Positions 17,407-24,597 of a DNA stretch of 54,934 nt are shown piece after piece (position 1 is the first letter of the stretch; every line of letters starts with the position of its first letter). Position numbers and translations under genes: made by a program. Source of the stretch: Alphaproteobacteria bacterium (GTDB lineage: Bacteria > Pseudomonadota > Alphaproteobacteria > UBA6615); the NCBI GenBank assembly GCA_028279245.1, contig JANQOE010000080.1:1-54934 (forward strand), read 5' to 3'. A model generated the notes under the pieces. That model saw only the letters and a list, made by a program, of their open reading frames with translations. It was not told the origin of the DNA and did no database searches.

Positions 17407-18726
17407 ATGACTGAGACATGTGATCTCGTAGTGCGCGGCGGCCAATGCCTGACGCCGAGTGGGTTGGTTGATGCTGATGTCGCGGTGCGTGACGGGCGGA
17501 TCGTCGATATCGGTGCGGTGATGCCGGGCCGCGGGGCGACCGAATTGGAGGTGTCGGGGCTGACCGTGCTGCCGGGTCTGATCGACACACAGGTGCATTT
17601 CCGGGAGCCGGGCAGTGAGCATAAGGAAGACCTTCAGACAGGCACGGCCGCTGCGGTAGCGGGTGGTATTGCGACCGTGTTCGAAATGCCAAATACGCGG
17701 CCGGGCACCACGACGGCGGCGGCTCTCGAAGACAAGCTGCACCGTGCCGAAGGGCGGGCTTGGGCGGACCATGCGTTCTTTGTCGGGGCGACTGCTGACA
17801 ACGTCGAAAACCTGGGTGAGCTTGAGCGACTGCCCGGCTGCTGTGGCGTGAAGGTATTCATGGGCAGCTCGACCGGGGATTTGCTGCTCGACGACGCCGA
17901 CGATTTGGCTCGCGTGTTCGCCAATGGTGAGCGGCGGATCGCCATTCATGCAGAAGACGAGGCGACGCTGCGCGAACGCCGGCGGCTGGTAGAGGGGGGC
18001 GCGTCGGTTACGCAACATCCGGTGTGGCGCAATGATGAATCGGCAATGCTCGCCACCCACCGAGCCGTCGAAACGGCGGAGCGCGTCAACAGGCGCATCC
18101 ATGTTCTACATGTTACGACCGCGCCTGAGATTGTGTTCCTCGGCCGGCATAAGCGGCTTGTTACAGTAGAGGTCACGCCGCAGCACCTGACCTTGCATGC
18201 GCCGGACTGCTACGAAGCGATGGGAACGCGGGCGCAAATGAACCCGCCCATTCGGTCAGCCGATCATAAGGCCGGCCTCTGGCGAGGCATTGTCGACGGG
18301 ACCGTCGACGTGATTGGGTCCGATCATGCGCCGCATACGCTGGAGGAGAAACACGGTACGTACCCGAACACGCCGTCAGGGATGCCGGGTGTCCAGACGA
18401 CTGTGCCGATCATGCTGGACCACGTGCATCACGGCCGCTTGAGCCTGATGCGCATGGTTGATCTGCTGGCCGCTAGCCCGGCCCGGATCTACGGAATTCC
18501 GACCAAGGGACGCTTGGCGGTCGGCTATGATGCTGATCTCACGATTGTTGATCGGAACCGAAAACAGACTATCTCCGACGCGGCGATGTTGACGAAGAGC
18601 GGCTGGACCCCGTTCGACGGACAAGAAATCACAGGCTGGCCGATGCTCACAGTTGTTCGCGGCAACGTTGTCATGCGGGAAGGGGAGTTGTTGGGGCAAC
18701 CACTGGGCCGCCCCGTCCTGTTCTAG
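17407..18726 (+). CDS. pyrC: Dihydroorotase (class I, amidohydrolase)
   Basis: A 439-residue metal-dependent amidohydrolase that closes carbamoyl aspartate to dihydroorotate in pyrimidine synthesis. The metal motif DTQVHFREPG is at residues 60-69, where DxHxH is more usual in the family. A lysine suited to carbamylation is K149 (GVKVFMGSS), and the catalytic aspartate is D306 in GSDHAPHT. The first motif thus reads Q62 where most dihydroorotases have a metal-binding histidine. 'HFREPG' and 'GVKVFMGS' still favour dihydroorotase over allantoinase. It starts 2 bases after asnB. Confidence 0.85.
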   Translation: MTETCDLVVRGGQCLTPSGLVDADVAVRDGRIVDIGAVMPGRGATELEVSGLTVLPGLIDTQVHFREPGSEHKEDLQTGTAAAVAGGIATVFEMPNTRPGTTTAAALEDKLHRAEGRAWADHAFFVGATADNVENLGELERLPGCCGVKVFMGSSTGDLLLDDADDLARVFANGERRIAIHAEDEATLRERRRLVEGGASVTQHPVWRNDESAMLATHRAVETAERVNRRIHVLHVTTAPEIVFLGRHKRLVTVEVTPQHLTLHAPDCYEAMGTRAQMNPPIRSADHKAGLWRGIVDGTVDVIGSDHAPHTLEEKHGTYPNTPSGMPGVQTTVPIMLDHVHHGRLSLMRMVDLLAASPARIYGIPTKGRLAVGYDADLTIVDRNRKQTISDAAMLTKSGWTPFDGQEITGWPMLTVVRGNVVMREGELLGQPLGRPVLF

Positions 18727-18743
18727 CTGCCTTGGAGGCTAGC

Positions 18744-19913
18744 ATGAGTGCATGCATCGTCGGTTGGCATCACCTCAAATTCGGCAAACATGAGCAGGCC
18801 GATATCGAGGACTTGATTGTCGACGCCGCGACGGGGGCGTTGGCGCATGCCGAGATCGAGCCCAAGGATGTGGATGCCATTTTCATTGGCACGTTCAACA
18901 GTGGGTTTGTTCAACAGGACTTCCCAAGCTCGCTGGTTTTGCAGGCCGGCGACGATCTTCGCTTCACCCCGGCGACGCGCGTGGAGAATGCATGTGCGAC
19001 CGGCTCCGCCGCGATCCATCAAGGTTTGAACGCCATTGCTGCGCGGCAGGCCCGCACGGTGCTCGTCGTCGGCGTCGAGAAGATGTCCGAACGCAGCCCA
19101 TCAGACGTCGGCTCTATCCTGACGCACGCCTCCTATGTGCGGGAAGAGGGCGCCGCGAATATGAGCTTCGTCGATGTGTTTGCGCGGATCGCCGAGCGCT
19201 ACTTTCAGCAATACGGCGACAAGTCGGATGCGTTGGCCGGGATCGCTGCGAAGAATCACCGTAATGGCTGCGGGAATCCTTTCGCCCATATGCAAAAGGA
19301 TCTGGGTTACGCGTTCTGCCGCGAGGCTTCGGACAAGAACCCGGTTGTGTCAGGCCCGCTGAAGCGGACTGATTGTTCCTTGGTCTCGGACGGTGCTGCT
19401 GCTCTCGTCCTCGCGGATATCGGTACCGCGCTTGCCGCGCCTCGGGCGGTTTACTTCCGGGCAGCGCGACAGGTGAACGACTATTTACCCATTTCCAAAC
19501 GGAACATCATCGATTTCGATGGGCCAACGCGGGCTTGGTCCGCGGCGTTGTCGCAGTCGCGCCTGGCGCTCGAAGACCTGTCGCTTGTCGAGACGCACGA
19601 TTGCTTCACCATTGCGGAACTCATTGAGTACGAAGCGATGGGCCTCACCGAGAGAGGACAAGGCGAACGGGCGATCCTAGAAGGCTGGACTGAGAAGGAT
19701 GGCCGCCTGCCGGTTAACCCCTCCGGGGGTCTGAAGTCCAAAGGCCACCCTATTGGCGCGACCGGTGTGTCCATGCATGTGATGGCTGCCATGCAGAGCA
19801 CGGGGACCGCTCCTGACGGGGTACAGGTTCCCGGTGCTCAGTTGACCGGTGTGTTCAACATGGGGGGCGCCGCGGTGGCGAACTACGTTTCTATTCTGGA
19901 GCCGCTGCGGTAG
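18744..19913 (+). CDS. Thiolase-family acetyl-CoA acetyltransferase (SCP2-like)
   Basis: A 389-residue thiolase. Cys84 in VENACATGSAA is the acyl-accepting cysteine and His335 in SKGHPIGATG is the second catalytic site. The overall pattern (IVGWHHLKFGKH start, then 'VETHDCFTIAELIEYEAMGL') fits the SCP2-type or acetoacetyl-CoA thiolase-like clade of lipid metabolism. ATG at 18744 is preferred over the TTG at 18732 because GGAGG at 18734-18738 sits at the right distance. It lies 17 bp after pyrC and ends the run of plus-strand genes. Confidence 0.9.
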   Translation: MSACIVGWHHLKFGKHEQADIEDLIVDAATGALAHAEIEPKDVDAIFIGTFNSGFVQQDFPSSLVLQAGDDLRFTPATRVENACATGSAAIHQGLNAIAARQARTVLVVGVEKMSERSPSDVGSILTHASYVREEGAANMSFVDVFARIAERYFQQYGDKSDALAGIAAKNHRNGCGNPFAHMQKDLGYAFCREASDKNPVVSGPLKRTDCSLVSDGAAALVLADIGTALAAPRAVYFRAARQVNDYLPISKRNIIDFDGPTRAWSAALSQSRLALEDLSLVETHDCFTIAELIEYEAMGLTERGQGERAILEGWTEKDGRLPVNPSGGLKSKGHPIGATGVSMHVMAAMQSTGTAPDGVQVPGAQLTGVFNMGGAAVANYVSILEPLR

Positions 19914-20020
19914 CCACCGCTTCCCGACCACTCGTCTTCGGCGAAACATTGGGCTGTTCCTCAAAGAACAGTGTCGAATGAACCGAAGTCTTCTTCTCCT
20001 CTGGCCAAAGACTTCACGTT

Positions 20021-20069
20021 CGTTACTACTTTGGTAGTCCTGTGCGCCGCGCAGATGCTAGTAGTAACG
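20021..20069. repeat. 10-bp perfect inverted repeat with nested hairpin
   Basis: CGTTACTACT (20021-20030) pairs exactly with AGTAGTAACG (20060-20069). Within the 29-base interior, CTGTGCG and CGCGCAG nearly pair as well. The nested layout suggests an RNA fold, or an operator for the LuxR-type protein downstream. Confidence 0.5.
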
Positions 20070-20175
20070 CGAATGAACCGTGCGCCGGGTTTCTCCAAAG
20101 GTGTATCGTGTCCGTCATAAGAACGGCGACCGGCAATCCCCCTCGCGGCCGACACGCCGAACTATACTGCACGTC

Positions 20176-20213
20176 CGGGGCGGAGATTCGTCTTCGCCCC
20201 GGCGGGCTTTTTG
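20176..20213 (+). terminator. Possible intrinsic terminator
   Basis: CCGGGGCG (20176-20183) pairs with CGCCCCGG (20196-20203) across a 12-base loop, and TTTTT follows at 20209-20213. The 5-base gap before the T-run is longer than ideal. It could end the thiolase transcript or a small RNA from the preceding 250 bp. Confidence 0.45.
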
Positions 20214-20428
20214 CGGGATGACAGCCGCCCGCGGGGGCGCAATCGTTGAGCAATAGTCGCTGGACCGGGTGGTAGCTCTTTTGTGGTTACCGGTCCGGGC
20301 GGGTTACAGGTGCGGCGGTTCTTGGTAGCTCTTGATCGCGCCGTCGCGAACAGCCCTTCAGTGTATTTTTTGTGAAAGCGAGTTCAGGCGTGCGTCGCTG
20401 GCGTGAGCGGCGATTTTGGGGGCAATTA

Positions 20429-21091
20429 ATGCGGCTAACGAATGGTGCCGAGGGAACGTTCGCGCGTGTCCTGGTGGCTGTCAACGATGGACCACAACGA
20501 AGAGACCTGCTGCTGCTGTTGAAGCAGATCTCGAATCTTGAGATCGATATTGTCGACGATCTCAGCATGGTTTCGCCCAACGATATTCGACGAACGGATT
20601 TCCTGATTGCTTGGTACGCGTCGCTGCAAAAGCTACGGGAGTCTGGCGCGAACGCGTATGTGCAGATCTCGCGGCGTGCGCGGGTCATTGTTGCGTTGAC
20701 AAGCGATCGGTTGCTGGAGGCGGCTGGCACCCTGCATCTGGCTGATTCTTGGCTTTTCACGGACCTGACGTTGCGTCACCTGCCGGACGTCATTCAGTTG
20801 AGCAAGAGCGGCTACACACTCATGCCGCCTGAACTGGGAGCGACCTTCGGGCTGGATGAACTGCGGCTCAACCTCGTTCGGCGTCTGAGTTCGAGTGAGC
20901 TGCGGGTGCTTGAAGAACTGTCACTTGGGCATCGTAATCGCGACATTGCACGTGCGCTCGGGGTGTCGGAGGCCCAGGCGAAGTCGCTGGTGCGTAGTGT
21001 TTTGGGGAAACTGCATTTCCGCAATCGAACCGAGGCCGGCGTCTTCATGGCGCGCCAACATTGGCGTGGCGACGAAGCACCGCTGAACTAA
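20429..21091 (+). CDS. LuxR-type regulator with degenerate receiver domain
   Basis: A 220-residue two-domain protein. The C-terminal residues about 155-210 are a LuxR/NarL helix-turn-helix: LSSSELRVLEELSLGHRNRD, then IARALGVSEAQAKSLVRSVL. The N-terminal part keeps receiver-like secondary structure (ARVLVAVND, DFLIAWYASL, RVIVALTSD, SWLFTDLTLR). It lacks the phosphoacceptor aspartate after the third strand (W-Y there) and the usual lysine after the fifth strand (T-D). It is therefore probably a phosphorylation-independent regulator. ATG at 20429 is preferred because GGGGGC lies 4-8 bases upstream; the frame is open back to a GTG at 20372. A terminator follows the stop. Confidence 0.82.
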   Translation: MRLTNGAEGTFARVLVAVNDGPQRRDLLLLLKQISNLEIDIVDDLSMVSPNDIRRTDFLIAWYASLQKLRESGANAYVQISRRARVIVALTSDRLLEAAGTLHLADSWLFTDLTLRHLPDVIQLSKSGYTLMPPELGATFGLDELRLNLVRRLSSSELRVLEELSLGHRNRDIARALGVSEAQAKSLVRSVLGKLHFRNRTEAGVFMARQHWRGDEAPLN

Positions 21092-21099
21092 AATGCCAA

Positions 21100-21125
21100 C
21101 GGCGCCGCATTAGCGGCGCCGCTTT
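21100..21125. terminator. Bidirectional hairpin between convergent regulators
   Basis: GGCGCCGC (21101-21108), loop ATTA, GCGGCGCC (21113-21120), extended by one C-G pair, then GCTTTC. A 9-bp perfect stem between two convergent genes serves as terminator for the plus-strand regulator and may also stop the minus-strand one. Confidence 0.75.
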
Positions 21126-21146
21126 CAAACAGTATTAACTGGTTGA

Positions 21147-21821
21147 CTACTCGGCAGCTTCGGTCGGGCTAACGTTCGAACCCAGGCCGTTGTTAAGCGC
21201 CCAAATGGCCGCTTGCGTCCTGTTGGTCGCGTTGATCTTCCGCAGCAGGCTCTTCATGTGAACCTTGACCGTGGCTTCCGTGATATTCAGACGGTTGGCG
21301 ATCATCTTGTTTGAATCGCCCTGCACCAGGCATTGCAGGATTTGAACTTCGCGTTCGGACAGGCCGTGCGAGTTGGCAGAGTTGATGCGAGCCGGCGCTG
21401 AGCTGGCCATGCCGTTAACCAGCAATGCTGCGAGATGTGTCGGGAAGACTTTCTCGCCGAGCATCACGAGACGAAGCGACTGAAGCAGCGCGTCAACCGA
21501 GATGTCTTTGATCAGGTAGCCGTGCGCGCCGGCACCCAAACAGGCGGCCAAGGTTTGAGAACACAACGTCTCGGTCAAGACGACGATCTTGGCGTCCGGC
21601 AGGATGCCTCGAAGATGGGTTAGGTCGTCGGCCGCGTGCTCCGGCTCTGCGGAGAAATCCAGCAGCACGACGCCTGGTGTCTGATCGCCTAGGGGGGCGT
21701 GCGCTTGGCCGACGTCGTCGGCTTCGCCAACGACTTCGAACTGAGACCCGCTCAGCAGGCTTTTCAGACCCTCCCGGAAGAGCTTGTTGCGCCCGACCAG
21801 GAAAGTAGGGGTTACCGTCAT
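21147..21821 (-). CDS. NarL/FixJ-type response regulator, atypical acidic pocket
   Basis: A 224-residue response regulator. Asp55 in VVLLDFS is the phosphoacceptor, T83 in VVLTET the switch residue and K105 in YLIKD the conserved lysine. The acidic pair that normally binds Mg2+ near the N-terminus is replaced by G-R (FLVGRNKLFREGL). Phosphorylation may therefore be weak or absent. The C-terminal HTH reads 'LSEREVQILQCLVQGDSNKM' with IANRLNITEATVKVHMKSLL. GGAGG sits 8 bases before the start. It converges on the other LuxR-type gene. Confidence 0.87.
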   Translation of the reverse strand: MTVTPTFLVGRNKLFREGLKSLLSGSQFEVVGEADDVGQAHAPLGDQTPGVVLLDFSAEPEHAADDLTHLRGILPDAKIVVLTETLCSQTLAACLGAGAHGYLIKDISVDALLQSLRLVMLGEKVFPTHLAALLVNGMASSAPARINSANSHGLSEREVQILQCLVQGDSNKMIANRLNITEATVKVHMKSLLRKINATNRTQAAIWALNNGLGSNVSPTEAAE

Positions 21822-22132
21822 TTATCGCCTCCGGGCCCTTTCCTGGGCCAGCTTCCTCTACTTCCGTCTTTTCTATTAAAATCTGCCGGAAGAAATGGAT
21901 GTATTGAATGTACCTCTGTCGGTGAGACGCCAGAAGTCTATTCGAAACTTTCGACAGCTAAACGGCTCGTAGGGATGAAAAGGCTAGCCCGTCAGCGCTA
22001 CTGCGGTTGATGAGATACTATTTCCTTTGGGGTAACGCGGCGGCTATTGGATACAGTTGGATGATGCTGCCGCTGATGTAAGAGTTCTACGAGCTCCTTT
22101 GAAGGCCGCAGACTAAGCGGTTTGGGTGGATA
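21822..22132. other. 311-bp intergenic region, divergent
   Basis: It separates two divergent genes and should hold promoters for both. GGAGGCG near 21827-21832 (minus strand) is the ribosome binding site of the response regulator. An AT-rich block (about 21862-21900) is a candidate promoter zone. No RNA gene or repeat of note is visible. Confidence 0.4.
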
Positions 22133-22855
22133 TTGGAACCTAAAGTGTCTGCTGGCGCTGAGATTGTCGCCGTCGATTTCTCCTGTCCTGCTACGGGTCC
22201 GCGCTGCCCTATCTGTGGGGACAACAGCTATGTTCCGGGTCCGAACGGCCGGCTGAACGGAGGGAAGCCGCCGCAGTGCGCGACTTGCGGTTCCCTGGAG
22301 CGGCATCGGGCGATCCGCGCGGTCTACGCTGTTCTGCCCAAATTCCTCGTCACCCGGCGATGTCTGCAGTTTGCCCACGACGCCAGCATCGATCCGGATT
22401 GGTTTGCCGCGTACGAGGTGTCGCAGTACGGGCACAAAAACAGTTTGGACCTGATGCACATCGCCCGGCCTGACTTTTCTTATGACTGGGTCGTGCTGAA
22501 TCATGTGCTCGAACACGTCAAGGACGACATAAAGGCACTCGACGAGCTTGGGCGGATTAGCAAACTATCCGGCGTTGTTCAGATAAATGTACCGAGCCCG
22601 GCTTATCGCCTGCAAACAGAGGATTGGGGATACCCGGACCCCAAACGCCATGAACACTATCGTATCTATGGGTCCGACTTTCCGGACCGGGTCAGACGCT
22701 CGACGTTTCGTTGTGCTGCTATTCAGACCATTGCATCCGATCCGATGACCGGTTCGTTTGAGATCGCTTACTTTCTGTCGCGCGACATTGGCCTGCTGAA
22801 AGATATCGCGCTGCATCTGACGAGGTCAGGATTCGCGACCATACGGGCAGTTTAA
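22133..22855 (+). CDS. Zinc-ribbon SAM methyltransferase-like protein
   Basis: A 240-residue protein with an N-terminal zinc ribbon: C25-P-I-C28 and C49-x2-C52, the second in QCATCGSLERHR. A methyltransferase-like core follows, with VVLNHVLEHV (the D/N-x-x-E-H strand of class I SAM enzymes) and 'RHEHYRIYGSDF' towards the end. The glycine-rich SAM loop is not obvious, so activity is uncertain. Such proteins are common in surface-polysaccharide and flagellar glycan clusters. The start is uncertain: TTG 22133 has GGTGGA only 2 bases upstream, and GTG 22145 is an alternative. Confidence 0.72.
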   Translation: MEPKVSAGAEIVAVDFSCPATGPRCPICGDNSYVPGPNGRLNGGKPPQCATCGSLERHRAIRAVYAVLPKFLVTRRCLQFAHDASIDPDWFAAYEVSQYGHKNSLDLMHIARPDFSYDWVVLNHVLEHVKDDIKALDELGRISKLSGVVQINVPSPAYRLQTEDWGYPDPKRHEHYRIYGSDFPDRVRRSTFRCAAIQTIASDPMTGSFEIAYFLSRDIGLLKDIALHLTRSGFATIRAV

Positions 22856-22873
22856 CGAGACCGAGATCCCGCA

Positions 22874-23959
22874 CTATTGCGGAGAGGTGGAGCGGGGTTG
22901 TGCGAATAACGACGCGAACATCTTGCCGATATCGTGCCAGTCGCGCCTTTCTGCCTCTGCGAGTGCGGCACGGCCAAGCTGGTCGATGGTTGCGGCCGAT
23001 AGTTCGGCGGATCGTCTCAGGGCATGCCTGAGTGATCCGGGATCTTTCGGTTTATAGAGAAGCGCGTTCGCTTCGCTGACCAGATCCTCGAATGCTCGCA
23101 GGCGCGGAACGATTACTGGCCTACCATGGCTGAACGCGTGAACGATGCTGCCCGAGGTGAGAGAGTCCAGATATGGCAGTATAACAAAGTCGGCGGCGGC
23201 GATACGGAGGCTCAAGTCTCCTTGAGAGAGGAATCCGTCTGTTGTGGAGATGCCTTCGATGCGCTGGCCATCTGGCCATGCAGTGACCACCCTCTCTTTC
23301 TGAACGCCGGCAATCTCTAGCAGCAGATTGGGATGATCCAGATCGCGATAGGTCTCTACCAGCTGGTTCGCGCCCTTGTAGCCGAGTATTCGTCCAAACA
23401 GCAGTATCAGCCGCTTGTCGTGTGGGAAACCAAGCGCTTCTCGGGCCGCATGTTTCTCCACGGTCTCTGGGAGGACGGGCCGGTAGTTGCCGTGCGGAAT
23501 GATGTGTACCAGGCTGGGTTCGATAGCAAACGGTTCGATGACCTGTTGGGCAGCGCCCGCCGAGTGTAGATGGACCGCATCGGCCAGGCGGGCAATGCGC
23601 CGGCACACTTGTTGATGGAGTTCGGTATCGGCGGAGTCATGCGGCTTCTTGTTGTGGACTGTCCAAACCAGAGCTCCGCCCCGCTCCTTGAAAGTCTCCA
23701 GTGTTTGGAAAAAGACTTCTATAGCGTTGGCCCGGTCGCCGGGGGCGGTGTGCTTGTAGATTACATCTTCCCAATGAAGATGCAGAACGACGGTCTCATC
23801 CAGTCCTGCTTGGGACTGCTCCCATAGTGCGTTGTGGACGGTGCCGGCCGTCGCCTCATATGCGTTAGAGATGCTCGCGTACAATAGAGCTTGATAGGGG
23901 TTGCTTGCCGTGTAGTCCGGGAAGAATACGATCTGCCCACGTTCGCCGATGGTTGTCAT
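22874..23959 (-). CDS. GT-B family glycosyltransferase
   Basis: A 361-residue glycosyltransferase of the GT4-like type. The N-terminal domain includes 'VVLHLHWEDVIYKH' and LVWTVHNKKPHD, the pattern of membrane-associated enzymes such as mannosyl- or glucuronosyltransferases. The donor domain begins at LILLFGRILGYKGANQLVE, and 'DSLTSGSIVHAFSHGRPVIV' forms the nucleotide-sugar site. ATG at 23959 is preferred over an upstream start at 24007 because it overlaps the preceding stop by 4 bases. It is the last of three coupled minus-strand genes. Confidence 0.82.
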   Translation of the reverse strand: MTTIGERGQIVFFPDYTASNPYQALLYASISNAYEATAGTVHNALWEQSQAGLDETVVLHLHWEDVIYKHTAPGDRANAIEVFFQTLETFKERGGALVWTVHNKKPHDSADTELHQQVCRRIARLADAVHLHSAGAAQQVIEPFAIEPSLVHIIPHGNYRPVLPETVEKHAAREALGFPHDKRLILLFGRILGYKGANQLVETYRDLDHPNLLLEIAGVQKERVVTAWPDGQRIEGISTTDGFLSQGDLSLRIAAADFVILPYLDSLTSGSIVHAFSHGRPVIVPRLRAFEDLVSEANALLYKPKDPGSLRHALRRSAELSAATIDQLGRAALAEAERRDWHDIGKMFASLFAQPRSTSPQ

Positions 23960-24597
23960 TCGCCGAACGGTTTGGGTCCGAACTGGATGATCTCCTGCAG
24001 ATTCCATTTCCGGACAATGAAATCGCGGCGGGCACTCACATACGCCTTCCAGGCTGATTGGTGTCGCGTATGCTCGCGACGCGGTTTCGGCGGCAGGTAC
24101 TCAACAACGAAACCGAACGGCAGGAACATGGAGAAATCCAGGGAGTCCGTTAGGAAGACTGGGCGGAAATCGCGTTCCAGTTCTTGGCGTCTGGCGATCA
24201 TCTCGACGAGATGCTGCGATTTGTCGGCACTCATCCCGCAGATCGAAATTCCCAAGCCCTTGGCGTGGGCGAACCGCATGGAGATGCTTCGCCAGCCGGT
24301 CTGCGGCACCATCGGGTCTGGTTCGGCCAGCCCGGTCGGCCACCAGGTCTCGTCCAGTGATGTGTTGCTGTCGATCGCAGGGTGATCCACGAATTCCTTG
24401 GACGGTTTGGCGGCCTTGAGCGGCGGGAGTGGTTCGGACAACGTGATGGGGTCCAGCTTCTGCTCTTGCTCGCCCACCAAGCTCAGATATCGTCTTTGCA
24501 GTATCTGTTGTGTGGCGAACTGGTCTTCCAGCCGTTGCAGCAGACCGTCGATCTCGCCCCAGTGAAGGGACTTGCGAAGCTGTTCGTCTGCGTTCAT
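23956..24597 (-). CDS. Unknown protein in glycosyltransferase operon
   Basis: A 213-residue protein of no recognised family. The first 45 residues are helical and charged (GLLQRLEDQFATQQILQRRY). The C-terminal part looks conserved: FRPVFLTDSLDFSMFLPFGF, then VVEYLPP and a tail 'WKAYVSARRDFIVRKWN'. This resembles a small domain seen in glycan-cluster proteins, but that is from memory and is not a firm assignment. It overlaps both neighbours by 4 bases, which implies coupled expression with the two glycosyltransferase-type genes. Confidence 0.65.
   Translation of the reverse strand: MNADEQLRKSLHWGEIDGLLQRLEDQFATQQILQRRYLSLVGEQEQKLDPITLSEPLPPLKAAKPSKEFVDHPAIDSNTSLDETWWPTGLAEPDPMVPQTGWRSISMRFAHAKGLGISICGMSADKSQHLVEMIARRQELERDFRPVFLTDSLDFSMFLPFGFVVEYLPPKPRREHTRHQSAWKAYVSARRDFIVRKWNLQEIIQFGPKPFGE

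Larger units (their letters stand above)
19914..20428. other. 515-bp structured intergenic region
   Basis: No protein gene is visible. The stretch holds a 10-bp inverted repeat (20021-20069) and a second 8-bp repeat followed by T5 (20176-20213), so it may encode an untranslated RNA or a regulatory leader. It separates the thiolase gene from a LuxR-type regulator on the same strand. Confidence 0.5.
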
